The notes: a model not told the origin generated them from the letters alone. DNA of 64,000 nt from Pedobacter cryoconitis (GCF_003259615.1 NZ_QLLR01000018.1:1-64000), one strand, 5' to 3'. Shown: positions 10,701 through 18,862, counted from the first letter of the stretch. Made by a program: numbers and translations.

Positions 10701-10896
10701 CGGGTACTTTAACAGAGAATTTCCCATCTGCTTTAGTCTGGGTACCGCCTTTAGCGCCTTTAAAACGAATAGTTACGCCTGGTAGAGGCAGCTGGTCCTC
10801 TTTGGCTGTGATCGTGCCGGTAATGGTCCGTTCCTGAGCTATTGCAAAATTGGCACATAGCATCATCACGAAAAAGATCGTTAGAATTTTCTTCAT
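7702..10896 (-). CDS. SusC/RagA-family TonB-linked outer-membrane transporter
   Basis: The best start is the ATG at 10896, which opens a clean signal peptide (MKKILTIFFVMMLCANFAIA, cut before QER), giving 1064 residues; the open frame extends 34 codons further upstream but without signal-peptide character. Next come a carboxypeptidase-regulatory-like domain (about 22-105), the SusC-type motif VVVGYGTQKRGEITGS, a plug domain with FRIRGTNSIS and PLFVIDGI, and a 22-strand-type barrel ending in the aromatic C-terminus YTMGLSVSF. It imports a large nutrient using TonB energy together with the SusD lipoprotein encoded 19 bp downstream. No sigma/anti-sigma pair is beside it. Confidence 0.93.
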   Translation of the reverse strand: MKKILTIFFVMMLCANFAIAQERTITGTITAKEDQLPLPGVTIRFKGAKGGTQTKADGKFSVKVPASVTTLEISSLGFITQEKVIGRSAVLNILMENSAQTLSDVVVVGYGTQKRGEITGSSSSVTGAAIAQKPIQSLEAGLAGRASGVQITVPSGVLNSPPVFRIRGTNSISLSSQPLFVIDGIVATSGDASNVASLTAAATNPLASINPNDIESIDIAKDAASTAIYGSRAANGVVFVTTKKGKTGVPRINYDNWIGWSSPYRLPKLLDAFQYTDYKNEAVANANSIRAGSVNIIVNGVSQLPKFALTNGPDGQPINTRWYDYAYHTGFSQNHNANISGGTENTKYYMGAGYSNQQGIYIKNSFKRLNALFNIDSKINDYLTIGGKLSYSNEKNLAGINSGSSYGDAYGTSGVARTALVNAPNVSPYNNDGSFNLGATFVGPMNNVVSGNQVGFYNFAQVLSKNRENNEVDHIQSNAYIQINPLKWLSLRSVYGIDNINSDNDIFYNPVHGPGQGLNGQALGIFRKRKNWVWTNTAQANLTTGKHNFNALLGQEQQRNTVTGYGIDRQGLADPNYDVVQAGFTLNNASSMIYGENYLLSYFGRLNYNFDGKYFLSGNLRQDEYSALGQKKGTFWGVSAGWEITKEDFWKNSSLGNIFSSFKLRGSYGKVGNIGGIDDYATLTTFTSGLYGGAATSIYNAAGNTQLKWETSKKTDIGFNFGILNNRLTAEVAYYKNNIDGLIINVPQAPSTGVPTSILLNAGTMYNKGFEFSLNATPIQTAAFSWTSNFNISFNKNEITSLAPGLKEIIFATGSTSTGENVNRTAPGYSIGYLYVVKTAGVDQATGNRIFLNAAGRKVTYQHIVPTGQSNWKYLDDGTTAPAITQSADAVMYKNSSPKAYGGFDNTFRYKGFDLNVMLTYQLGFYVSYGTNAGLHDQRYWNNAVDVLNRWQKPGDVTDFPRAVYGDNVSYGNTIPLDINVFKADFVKLKNLSLGYTFPKSILGKAKINNLRVFVAGQNLAIITKYPGPDPEVASNGLNPGGQGSDRNSGPNSRTYTMGLSVSF

Positions 10897-11244
10897 AAAA
10901 TTTAGTTTAGTTTTAGTTAACTTGTGGTTAGCTGAATATAACAATTCTGATACAATACAATATGGTAGATAAAACAATTTAAAATTATATGAACGCAAAA
11001 TGACTTAAAAAATACAATTCGACTAGTGAACGTGACTAAAAAACACAACAAACAACGAATACACTGTAAAAAATAATCAGTGCCCCTATAATTTTATAGA
11101 AAAAACAATGATTCAGCCTCTTAAAAAAGTATAATTACTAATAAATTCATGACTTAAAATAAAATTCATAAAAATAACAGCTGTTTAAACATTAAAATAT
11201 TGGGAAAAAGACATGAAAAACTGAACAACAACCACTAAAAACAA
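10897..11244. other. AT-rich intergenic region upstream of the SusC/SusD pair
   Basis: About 350 bp between the SusC start and the terminator of the TonB receptor gene. It should hold the SusC promoter. I searched the minus strand for the Bacteroidota -7 element TAnnTTTG and found no convincing case with a partner TTTG, and I see no coding frame or long repeat. Confidence 0.4.
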
Positions 11245-11280
11245 AAATATCCTTACCCGCTTACGCAGATAAGGATATTT
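11245..11280 (-). terminator. Rho-independent terminator of the TonB receptor gene
   Basis: AAATATCCTTA (11245-11255) pairs perfectly with TAAGGATATTT (11270-11280). Read on the minus strand, the stem is followed by TTTTTGTTTTT. It lies just past the stop of the receptor at 11299. Confidence 0.8.
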
Positions 11281-11298
11281 CAGTATGTTTTATAAGGA

Positions 11299-13686
11299 CT
11301 AAAAATGATAACCGATTGTTCCTAATGCAGTTCTTGGCCTCATTGGTTCAATGGTACTCCAGCCTTTATAATATTCTTTATTCGTTAGATTGTCTACTTT
11401 AAATGCAAAAGTAAAAGCTTTTATACCATATGAAACTGAAGCGTTCAGCACGGTATAAGATGGAAGTGTAAATACGCCTGTAGTCGCTCTGTTCAAGATC
11501 AGATTTTTCCCTGCATAATTTCCGCCAAAACCAAAGCCTAATCCTTTTACAGCGCCATTCATAATTTTGTAGCTAAACCAGGCATTGATAAGATCTTCCG
11601 GTCCTGCACTTTCAGGTCTTCTTCCTTCATAATCTTCACTTGCTCCTGTTAACTTACTCGTGTTTTTACTGTAACCTGCATTAATATTAAAACCCGGGAA
11701 AGGATTGGCTTGTATTTCGACCTCAAATCCTTTACTATAGTTCTTACCTCCTTGTGAAACATCATTCTGGCCACTGTTCAAAACCACATTAGCGACGCGG
11801 ATGTCATAGTAACTTAAGGAAGCGGTTAATTTACCCGCAAATAAATCTGTCTTCACCCCTGTTTCCCACTGATTGGCATGTTCTGGTTTGAAGTTTTTCG
11901 TAGAAGAAACTCCATCAATAGAAACATTTACTGGCTGAACATTGGTAAAGCCATTCATATAATTTCCAAAAACGGAAAGTTTATCTTTGAATACCTGGTA
12001 GACTAATCCGAATTTAGGGGATAATGCGGTCTGTGCATATTTGTCTGCAGCTGCAATTGTTTGTCCTCCATTCTCAAACCTGTCTACACGCAAACTAAAC
12101 ATCCCTGATAGCGCTGGTGTGAAGTTTAAGACATCCGAGAAATAAGCGCTATAAACCTTTTGATTTGTATTGCTATTATTATTACTCCCTGCCGCAGCTA
12201 TTGCTGCATCTGCACCTGCTCTGGTCAATATACCTGTGTCATTACCACCAAGGGTAACCAGGCCTAAACCAGCGTAAGCAGAGCTTTTATCGATGAATGT
12301 TCTGCTAAAGTAGTCCAAACCAGCAACAATCCTGTTGCGCATACCAGCAATATGAAAGTCACCGATGAAGTTTTGCTGAATGTCGGTAGTTCTTGTAGTA
12401 GAATTCTGGTCACTGATATAACGGTCGAATTTAGAAGATCCCGCAACAGATTCAGACGATTCATATAAGTAAGAATAATACCCATCTGATTTTGCAGAAC
12501 CTATGGAAATCATAGTCTGAGAATTCCATTGATCTGATATTTTATAATTTATTTGTCCCTGCATAGTGGCAACCGGAGTCTTCATACTCAAATCATTACT
12601 AGTATAGGATAACTTAGGATCATAGTTTAAACCAGCAAGATTATTCACTTTCAGCGCAGTACCTCTGTCGAAAAATAACATGGTAGGGTTTGTACCTTTT
12701 GAGCTTAAAAATTGAGTATTCACCACGAAGGATAACCTGTCATTAACTTTGTAGGACAGCGATGGCGCAATAAATCTTGTTTTCTTAAATCCAGCATCCT
12801 GAAAGCTGTTTTCATTATGGAAAGCTGCATTCACCCTGAAAAGTAATTTATGGTCTTTATCAATTGGGGTATTAAAGTCTGCAGTTGCTCTATTCAATCC
12901 ATAACTTCCTGCGGTATAGGTAACATCTGTTGCGGTACCATCAAAGGGCTGTTTGGTTATAGTATTAATCAATCCTCCGTAAGAAATCAAGCTGCTTCCG
13001 AATAAAGTTCCTGATGGGCCTTTAAGCACTTCAATACGTTCTACATTGGAAACATCAAGACTCCCATTAGTTAAACCTGGCAAACCGTTGACCAGCGTAG
13101 GCTGAACGGCAAAACCTCTGAGAGAGAAATAGCCTGCACCATCACCACTACGCCCTGTAGAAGACCATAATTTATCAATTCCAGGAGCGTTTTTTAGGGC
13201 ATCATCATAGCTGGTGATCACCTGTTCTGTCATCAGCTCCTTAGAGATAACGGAATAAACTTGCGGGTTTTCGAGATTCTTTAAGGGCATTTTCGCCACA
13301 AATTTACTTTCCTTTACTGCGAATTTGTTAGTTTTCCCACCGCTAACGATGACCTCATTTAATTGCTGGCTAGAAACGGTAAAGGTCAGATTTGCCATTG
13401 TGGTTTCCCCCGCGATTACGGTTATACTTTGGGAAACTGAGTTTAAACCAACTAAACGTGCACTTAATGTATAAGTACCGGCCGGAATATTTTTCAACAG
13501 GTACTGACCGTCTTTATCAGTTGAGGTATTGGCGACGCTCTTGATAGCAACCATGGCCAGCTCTACTGGTATACCATCTGATGTTTTTATAATCCCTTTA
13601 ATTCCTCCTGTTTGTGCGAAGGAAACTGAAGTAACCAGCAAAAGAAAAAATGCGGTGACAACGATTTTTGTTCTAGAAAAAAGCAT
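11299..13686 (-). CDS. TonB-dependent siderophore-type receptor
   Basis: 795 residues: signal peptide (to about SFAQ, residue 25), a carboxypeptidase-regulatory-like domain (about 27-110), a plug domain at about 125-275 with the siderophore-receptor wording YDDALKNAPGID, FSLRGFAVQPTLVNGLPG and NVERIEVLKGPSGTLFG, then a 22-strand barrel ending in LGTIGYHF. The plug is like FhuA/FcuA-type receptors rather than SusC, and there is no SusD partner, so ferric-siderophore uptake is the likely role. That is a family-based inference, since no siderophore genes or ferric reductases are adjacent. It is probably transcribed alone; a terminator follows at 11245-11280. I could not identify a Fur box by eye. 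Confidence 0.88.
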   Translation of the reverse strand: MLFSRTKIVVTAFFLLLVTSVSFAQTGGIKGIIKTSDGIPVELAMVAIKSVANTSTDKDGQYLLKNIPAGTYTLSARLVGLNSVSQSITVIAGETTMANLTFTVSSQQLNEVIVSGGKTNKFAVKESKFVAKMPLKNLENPQVYSVISKELMTEQVITSYDDALKNAPGIDKLWSSTGRSGDGAGYFSLRGFAVQPTLVNGLPGLTNGSLDVSNVERIEVLKGPSGTLFGSSLISYGGLINTITKQPFDGTATDVTYTAGSYGLNRATADFNTPIDKDHKLLFRVNAAFHNENSFQDAGFKKTRFIAPSLSYKVNDRLSFVVNTQFLSSKGTNPTMLFFDRGTALKVNNLAGLNYDPKLSYTSNDLSMKTPVATMQGQINYKISDQWNSQTMISIGSAKSDGYYSYLYESSESVAGSSKFDRYISDQNSTTRTTDIQQNFIGDFHIAGMRNRIVAGLDYFSRTFIDKSSAYAGLGLVTLGGNDTGILTRAGADAAIAAAGSNNNSNTNQKVYSAYFSDVLNFTPALSGMFSLRVDRFENGGQTIAAADKYAQTALSPKFGLVYQVFKDKLSVFGNYMNGFTNVQPVNVSIDGVSSTKNFKPEHANQWETGVKTDLFAGKLTASLSYYDIRVANVVLNSGQNDVSQGGKNYSKGFEVEIQANPFPGFNINAGYSKNTSKLTGASEDYEGRRPESAGPEDLINAWFSYKIMNGAVKGLGFGFGGNYAGKNLILNRATTGVFTLPSYTVLNASVSYGIKAFTFAFKVDNLTNKEYYKGWSTIEPMRPRTALGTIGYHF

Positions 13687-13853
13687 AAATATTGGTGTGT
13701 GTTGTTTGAGGCAACAAACTTACAATATCATCTGGCTACTAAGTAGTTATTATTTAGACTGATTTAAAACAAGACATTTTAATGACAAATAAACTACAAA
13801 GAGAAATAAAACTTAATGGCAGATAAAACTATTTAGTTACGCTAATATGTTTT

Positions 13854-14435
13854 TTATTCATCATCTAATCCCTTTCCACTGAGGATTTGCGGTATATACT
13901 TCTCCATCCTTGCCTCCCTGGTTTTAGCTTGTTTGGCCGTAGAGAAATAAAGATAATATGCTTTTTGCCTTCCCGGTGTTAATGTTTCAAAAGCAGTTTT
14001 CAAAGCAGGAATCTCTGTTAATTTCTTTTGAAATTCTTCAGGGATCAAAGTTGCTGTATTCGCATTAAAATCCACTTTCAAACCTGACTTATCTACTTCA
14101 ACAGCTTCATAGATATAGGTTTTCAGGACGGACTTCATTTCAATAATTTCCAGTAAATGCGTAAACCTGATCTGACGCGCCGATTGCGTATTTTTAGTTT
14201 GCTGGATAAGTATACCATGGGTATCATTTAAAAGGGCTCCTTTGAAAAACAAGATCGCACAGTATTCTTTAAATACATGCAGTAAAACTATATTGCTTTT
14301 CTCAAATTGATAACATGGAACACCCCATTTCAACTCTTCAGTTAATCCGCAGTCAAGAACAATCGTTCTCAATTGCTCTAATTCCTGCTGCCATTTTTTG
14401 GCTTTATTGAAGTAAAAATCAACCTTAGGATTCAT
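13854..14435 (-). CDS. YdeI/OmpD-associated family protein
   Basis: 193 residues. The N-terminal half (about 15-115) is DUF1801-like, with the signature LKWGVPCYQFEKSNIVLLHV and CAILFFKGALLND. The C-terminal part has the YdeI/OmpD-associated motif IPEEFQKKLTEIPALKTAFETLTPGRQKAYY... with RMEKYIPQILSGKG at the end, split here only for reading. No signal peptide is present, so it is cytoplasmic. The family is widespread in Bacteroidota and linked in older literature to envelope stress, but its biochemical role is not established. It sits alone between the receptor gene and the monooxygenase gene. Confidence 0.8.
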   Translation of the reverse strand: MNPKVDFYFNKAKKWQQELEQLRTIVLDCGLTEELKWGVPCYQFEKSNIVLLHVFKEYCAILFFKGALLNDTHGILIQQTKNTQSARQIRFTHLLEIIEMKSVLKTYIYEAVEVDKSGLKVDFNANTATLIPEEFQKKLTEIPALKTAFETLTPGRQKAYYLYFSTAKQAKTREARMEKYIPQILSGKGLDDE

Positions 14436-14536
14436 ATGGTTCTAGTTTAATTTACTTTTTGAAATACATCCCGTTTTAAATTCATTACTAAAATATAGGT
14501 AGTTATTCAGCCACGCAAATTTTTATGTGTTTTTTT

Positions 14537-14569
14537 AAGATCCTTATCTGCAGCCCAGATAAGGATCTT
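14537..14569 (+). terminator. Perfect hairpin with flanking T-runs
   Basis: AAGATCCTTATCTG (14537-14550) pairs perfectly with CAGATAAGGATCTT (14556-14569). It lies 7 bp beyond the stop of the minus-strand monooxygenase gene, where a terminator is expected, yet the T-tracts on both sides lie on the plus strand. The stem alone may still stop minus-strand transcription. Confidence 0.6.
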
Positions 14570-14575
14570 TTTTAA

Positions 14576-15922
14576 TTAAACTTCTTCTCCTAAAAACCGG
14601 TGATAACTGTCATCCATTTCTTCCAGCCAGGCAGTATGATGTTTCTCTGCTTGAGTACCAGTTAATACGGAAGTATAGGTTTGATCACGGTATCTTAAAA
14701 TATCTGTTTCTTTATCTTTAAGCCATTGTTTAAATAATACGGCAACTGCATCCAGGTTAAAGGAAGGATAATCTGTCAGAGAGATTAATTCTTTAACATA
14801 ATCCGTTTGAAAATCAACCTGGTCTTCGTGGGTTGTACTCTCTGATGATTTTTCAAGCCAGTAGTCCATGTCCCTCCTTCTCTGCTCCTGATCAGGTAAA
14901 TCTATTTTTCCCTGGATCAGATCTCTGGCAAACCAGGCCTGGGTATCGAACATATTGAAAGTATAATATTGGTCTTGCATCCCTAAATAGATCAGTTGAG
15001 GTAATTCGTTAAATACAATCCCTTTATACAGGTTATCCGGGTACAGACAATTCTGTGTTTTTAAGCGCAAAACATCTGGCAGGTAAGGAAATTTATGTTG
15101 ATAGCCTGTGCACATCACCACTGCATCAAAACTTTCCGCTGTCCCATCATCAAAATGGGCCACATCATTTTCAAAATGTGTAAGTAAAGGAACTTCTTTG
15201 ATCCCATCCGGCCAGTTTAAACCAATTGGATTAGTTCTGTAACTCAGAGTGACAGACTTCGCACCATGTTTATAACTTTGTACGCCAATGTCTTCGGCAG
15301 AATAACTGCTGCCTACCAGCAGCACATTCTTATCTTTAAACTGATCTGCTCCTCTAAAGTCATGTGCGTGCATAATTGTGCCTGGGAAATTTTCAATTCC
15401 TTTAAAATGTGGCATGTTCGGCGTGGAAAAATGGCCACTGGCAATGACTAAATAATCAAAAACTTCAGTATAAGTCTTATTATTAACTAAATCATCCAGT
15501 ACAATGGTAAATTTCTTCGTTTTATCGTCGTAATCTACCCAACGTGCTGCGGTATTAAATCTTATAAATTTTCTGACATCACTTTTCTCTACTCTTCCTT
15601 TGATATAATCAAAAAGAACAGATCTTGGAGGGTAAGAAGAAATTGGCCTGCCAAAGTGTTCATCAAAAGTATAGTCTGAAAATTCCAGGCATTCTTTTGG
15701 TCCATTTGACCATAAATAACGGTACATACTCCCATGAATTGGCTCTCCGTATTTCCCAACACCTGTACGCCAGGTATAATTCCACAGGCCGCCCCAGTCT
15801 TCTTGCTTTTCAAAACAAACAATATCCGGAAGCTCCTCTCCTTTTTTCTCTGAAGATTTAAATGCTCTTAATTGTGCAAGACCGCTTGGGCCTGCACCAA
15901 TAATTCCTATTCTTGGTTTCAT
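14576..15922 (-). CDS. tmm: Trimethylamine monooxygenase-like flavin-containing monooxygenase
   Basis: 448 residues with the hallmarks of bacterial class B flavoprotein monooxygenases. An FAD Rossmann motif GAGPSG is at 10-14 region, the FMO fingerprint FPGTIMHAHDF (FxGxxxHxxxF) at 179-189, and a second nucleotide-binding site VGSSYSAED at 203-211 for NADPH. Long stretches (WGGLWNYTWRTG, MYRYLWSNGPKECLEF, SSYPPRSVLFDYIKGR) match the Tmm group as I remember it, rather than Baeyer-Villiger enzymes. Known Tmm enzymes oxidise trimethylamine to its N-oxide with NADPH and O2. The protein has no signal peptide, so it is cytosolic. It is divergent from a TetR gene 377 bp away, its probable regulator. 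No Tdm demethylase or TMAO transporter is nearby, so another amine or sulfide substrate is possible. Confidence 0.82.
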   Translation of the reverse strand: MKPRIGIIGAGPSGLAQLRAFKSSEKKGEELPDIVCFEKQEDWGGLWNYTWRTGVGKYGEPIHGSMYRYLWSNGPKECLEFSDYTFDEHFGRPISSYPPRSVLFDYIKGRVEKSDVRKFIRFNTAARWVDYDDKTKKFTIVLDDLVNNKTYTEVFDYLVIASGHFSTPNMPHFKGIENFPGTIMHAHDFRGADQFKDKNVLLVGSSYSAEDIGVQSYKHGAKSVTLSYRTNPIGLNWPDGIKEVPLLTHFENDVAHFDDGTAESFDAVVMCTGYQHKFPYLPDVLRLKTQNCLYPDNLYKGIVFNELPQLIYLGMQDQYYTFNMFDTQAWFARDLIQGKIDLPDQEQRRRDMDYWLEKSSESTTHEDQVDFQTDYVKELISLTDYPSFNLDAVAVLFKQWLKDKETDILRYRDQTYTSVLTGTQAEKHHTAWLEEMDDSYHRFLGEEV

Positions 15923-16299
15923 AATTATTCTATTTGTTGTTTGATATTTTAAACAACATCCCGATAGGTCAATAAAAATGAAATGAATTAGTCGCAGTGC
16001 GGAATAATACTGCTGATTTTATCCTTCGAAAGAATAAAACTGAGGTGGTATTAATATAAATTTCTCCTGATTTAGCTGCGGGAGATCAGCATGATAAAGT
16101 GTGTGGTATGCCAGGTATATACTCGTTAAATATCTCATTATTAAATTGCATCGGAATGTTCTAAAATGACAATATACATAATCAGGCCCGCAATTCTTCC
16201 TTTGTAACATGCTATTGACGCTTCATAAAAGTATAAATCTTAAATTATATTCATAAGTAAGAGATCAATCACTTATATTTGTTTTAGTAAATTAAGCTG
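15923..16299. other. Divergent intergenic region between the monooxygenase and tetR genes
   Basis: 377 bp, AT-rich, without a believable gene. It should carry both divergent promoters. The tetR-proximal end holds an operator candidate (16253-16276) and a -7-like box (16274-16281). I see no clear promoter for the monooxygenase. Confidence 0.5.
16253..16276. promoter_or_regulatory. Palindromic operator candidate for the adjacent TetR regulator
   Basis: ATAAGT (16253-16258) and ACTTAT (16271-16276) form an inverted repeat around a central GATC at 16263-16266, 24 bp in all. It lies 24 bp before the tetR start and overlaps a -7-like box TATATTTG at 16274-16281, the right place for autorepression. 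Binding is inferred. Confidence 0.5.
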
Positions 16300-16890
16300 A
16301 TGCGCCCAAGAAATAAAGAGAAAGAATTGTTAGTTAAAGAACTGACCATTGAAATGTTGGTTACCCATGGTTTTGAGAGCTTTAGTGCCAATAAACTGGC
16401 GAAGGCTTGCGGTATATCAATGGCTACTTTGTACATCTATTATAAGGATAAGGATGATCTGATTATACAGATTGCCAGCGAAGAAGTTGCGAAAATGAGG
16501 CAGGCAGTGATCAAAGGTTTCGATCCTGAAGCCAGTTTTGAACAGGGATTGCATGTTCAATGGAAAAACAGATTTGAATACCAGATCGCAAATCCCGTTT
16601 TAAGCCTGTTCTTCGAATTACTGCGTTCCTCGTCTTATCAGGACAAGATATATAGTGGTTTCCGTGACGATTTTGATCATATGATCCGCAGGTTCATGAA
16701 AAACTCAATTGACCGGGGAGAGATTATCGCCATGCCAATTGAGGTTTACTGGTCGGTTGCATTTTCTCCCCTGCAATCATTGATCCGCGCCCATTATGAG
16801 GGACAAAGACCTGGTGGAAGCACTTTTATTTTAACGGAAGAACTTGTTTGGCAAACGTTCAAACTGGTGCTCAAAGCACTTAAAGTTTAA
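16300..16890 (+). CDS. TetR/AcrR-family transcriptional regulator
   Basis: 196 residues. The N-terminal TetR HTH is plain: residues 14-60 with FESFSANKLAKACGISMATL and YIYYKDKDDLI. The C-terminal ligand domain (about 75-196) is of the small TetR type and includes LSLFFELLRSSSYQDKIY. It is divergent from the monooxygenase gene and 43 bp upstream of the VOC-family gene, so these three are likely one regulatory unit. The usual action would be repression relieved by a small ligand, perhaps the amine substrate. The ligand is unknown. Confidence 0.85.
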   Translation: MRPRNKEKELLVKELTIEMLVTHGFESFSANKLAKACGISMATLYIYYKDKDDLIIQIASEEVAKMRQAVIKGFDPEASFEQGLHVQWKNRFEYQIANPVLSLFFELLRSSSYQDKIYSGFRDDFDHMIRRFMKNSIDRGEIIAMPIEVYWSVAFSPLQSLIRAHYEGQRPGGSTFILTEELVWQTFKLVLKALKV

Positions 16891-16933
16891 ACATCATCGG
16901 ATTTAATATTACTCACCTTTTAATTTAAAAATA

Positions 16934-17329
16934 ATGAAACTAAATCACATTGGATTTGCAGTTACTGAGGTTCCTGCAACTGTAGAAATGCTGGAAACTT
17001 ATTTTGGTATGGTACGCGCGCCGCAGACTCCGGTCAGTTCAAAAATGGCATTTTTACTGGATAAGAATGGCTCATTAATTACCTTTTTTAAAACTGATGA
17101 TGCTGTGTATCCTCAAATCTTTCATATCGGGTTCATGCAGGAAACTGTTGAGCAGGTAAAAGAGCTTCACGAAAAAATAACAGCCGGCGGTTATAATCCG
17201 GAAGAAATTCGGGAGGAACATGGAAGAATAACTTTCTATTTTATGGCTCCTGGAGGGTTCATGGTCGAGGTCAATTCTTTGATTGAAGAAAAGCGTCCGG
17301 AGTTAAAGGATAAAGTGAACAGCAATTAA
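16934..17329 (+). CDS. VOC-family (glyoxalase/dioxygenase fold) protein
   Basis: 131 residues, one vicinal-oxygen-chelate domain with paired beta-alpha-beta-beta-beta units. KLNHIGFAVTEVPATVEML opens the first unit, FHIGFMQETVEQVKELHEKI the second, and YFMAPGGFMVEVNSL closes it. The expected metal ligands are visible as His4 or 5, the His of FHIGF and Glu of MVEV. Family members act as lyases, isomerases, dioxygenases or resistance proteins, so the reaction cannot be named. It follows tetR by 43 bp on the same strand and may be co-transcribed. Confidence 0.8.
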   Translation: MKLNHIGFAVTEVPATVEMLETYFGMVRAPQTPVSSKMAFLLDKNGSLITFFKTDDAVYPQIFHIGFMQETVEQVKELHEKITAGGYNPEEIREEHGRITFYFMAPGGFMVEVNSLIEEKRPELKDKVNSN

Positions 17330-17491
17330 TCGTTTAATTAGCTTATATTTAGGTAAGTACAAGTAATTGTATTGAATGGAAATTAAAGGCGGGGGTGTAT
17401 AGTGGTTGTTTGAATATGATGAGTTAATACGTCTTTTATTTTATAAAAGAATGATAAAAACACTAAAATTTCTAACCTTAAAACTATCAAC

Positions 17492-18850
17492 ATGAATTTA
17501 ATTGAACTATTAAAAAGTCAGGTGAGTGATTCTTTAATCTCATCTCTGAGCCAGAAAGCTGGCGTAAGCGAGGACCAGGTAAAAACTGGTTTCGCTGCTG
17601 GTATCCCCGCCGTTTTAGGGGGTATCCTGAAAAATGGAGCTGGAGCAGACCCGGGTTTCCTGAGTAAAATACTACCTGGCCTGCCTGGTACTGGTGCAGT
17701 CGCAGAAAGTGATCCTGAAGATTTATTAAATAGTAGTGAAGGTTCTTTACTGGACAAAGGAAAGTCTTTGTTAGGTGGTTTATTTGGAAGTGATACTGGT
17801 GCTGTAACGGGCGCACTGGCTACTTCCACCGGATTAAGTGCTGAAAAATCTTCAGGATTAATGGCTATGATCGCTCCATTGGTTATTGGATTTATTACCA
17901 AAACAATGGCAGGTAAGGGCTGGAGTTTTTCTGACCTCTTAGGCAAAATATTTGAAAGTAAATCTGAGATTACCGCAGCGCTGCCACAAGGCTTGAGTGA
18001 CTCTTTAGGTTTAGCAGGTCTTAACCTGCCGAAAGTACCTAAGGTGGAGATACCTAAAGTAGAAATCCCCAAGGTAGAGGTTCCTAAAGTAGATCTACCC
18101 AAAGTACCCCCTGTAAATTATGGAGCGGTGCAGGATACCAAGTCTGGTGGTGGATTCTTGAAATGGCTGATCCCTTTGCTGATTATCATCATTGGTGCCT
18201 GGTGGATTCTGGGCAGATCCGGGTGTAATAAATCAACAGTTGGCAGTGCTACTGATTCTTTATCAAATAAGGTCGATTCAATGAGTTCTAAAATGGACTC
18301 TGCCGGCGATGCCATGAAAGCGGGAGCCGCTGCTTTAAGTAGTACTGTTGCTGGAAAGGTGAATGAAGCAGGAGATTTTGTGAGAGATCTGGGTGCTAAA
18401 ATTGACAAGAAATTACCTGATGGTACAGTTATAAGTATTGGGGAGAACTCTGTAGAAAGCAGGCTGATCGCATTTATTGAGGATAAGAGTAAACCTGTGG
18501 ATAAAACTACCTGGTTTACATTCGACAGATTGTACTTCGAAACTGGAAAAAGCACGCTAAAAGCGGAGTCGCAGGAGCAATTAAAAAACATGGTGGCTAT
18601 TTTAAAAGCATATCCTGAGGTTAATCTAAAATTAGGCGGCTATACTGATAATACAGGGGATGCTGCAATTAATAAGAAAATATCAAATGAACGGGCTAAC
18701 GCCGCCATGCAGGAACTGGTAAAACTGGGTGTGGATGCTAAGCGTTTAGCAGCTGAGGGGTACGGTGCAGAACATCCGATTGCCAGTAATGATACTGCTG
18801 ATGGAAAAGCTCAAAACCGCCGTATTGATATACGTGTAACTAAAAAATAA
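17492..18850 (+). CDS. DUF937-OmpA fusion protein with Lys-Val-Pro repeat linker
   Basis: 452 residues in four parts. Residues 1-170 are a DUF937-like domain (LLKSQVSDSLISSLSQKAG, VLGGILKNGAG). Residues about 178-205 form a short repeat of P-K-V-[ED]-[IVL] pentapeptides. WLIPLLIIIIGAWWILG (about 224-240) is one membrane helix, followed by an S/D/K-rich spacer. An OmpA-type peptidoglycan-binding domain fills about 345-452, with FETGKSTLKAESQEQL, GGYTDNTGD and ISNERANAAM. The single helix would place the OmpA domain in the periplasm and DUF937 in the cytosol, since there is no signal peptide. That layout suggests a cell-wall-anchored inner-membrane protein. It is monocistronic, with a strong hairpin 13 bp downstream. 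Confidence 0.85.
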   Translation: MNLIELLKSQVSDSLISSLSQKAGVSEDQVKTGFAAGIPAVLGGILKNGAGADPGFLSKILPGLPGTGAVAESDPEDLLNSSEGSLLDKGKSLLGGLFGSDTGAVTGALATSTGLSAEKSSGLMAMIAPLVIGFITKTMAGKGWSFSDLLGKIFESKSEITAALPQGLSDSLGLAGLNLPKVPKVEIPKVEIPKVEVPKVDLPKVPPVNYGAVQDTKSGGGFLKWLIPLLIIIIGAWWILGRSGCNKSTVGSATDSLSNKVDSMSSKMDSAGDAMKAGAAALSSTVAGKVNEAGDFVRDLGAKIDKKLPDGTVISIGENSVESRLIAFIEDKSKPVDKTTWFTFDRLYFETGKSTLKAESQEQLKNMVAILKAYPEVNLKLGGYTDNTGDAAINKKISNERANAAMQELVKLGVDAKRLAAEGYGAEHPIASNDTADGKAQNRRIDIRVTKK

Positions 18851-18862
18851 TTACAGTTGATT

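Noticed and set aside
10897..10998. N-terminal extension of the SusC protein by 34 residues
   Set aside because: The extension has no signal-peptide character, while the ATG at 10896 begins a typical one.
13687..13853. Riboswitch (cobalamin-type) before the TonB receptor
   Set aside because: The leader is only about 170 bp with one short stem (TTGTT/AACAA) and no conserved B12-box or other aptamer motif.
16019..16210. 63-codon minus-strand frame between the monooxygenase and tetR genes
   Set aside because: It fills a divergent promoter region, is low in complexity and has no family features.
17518..18102. 194-codon open frame on the minus strand, with STLGISTLGTS-like repeats
   Set aside because: It is the antisense image of the OmpA-fusion gene and its KVP repeat. 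The plus-strand protein has real domains; this one does not.
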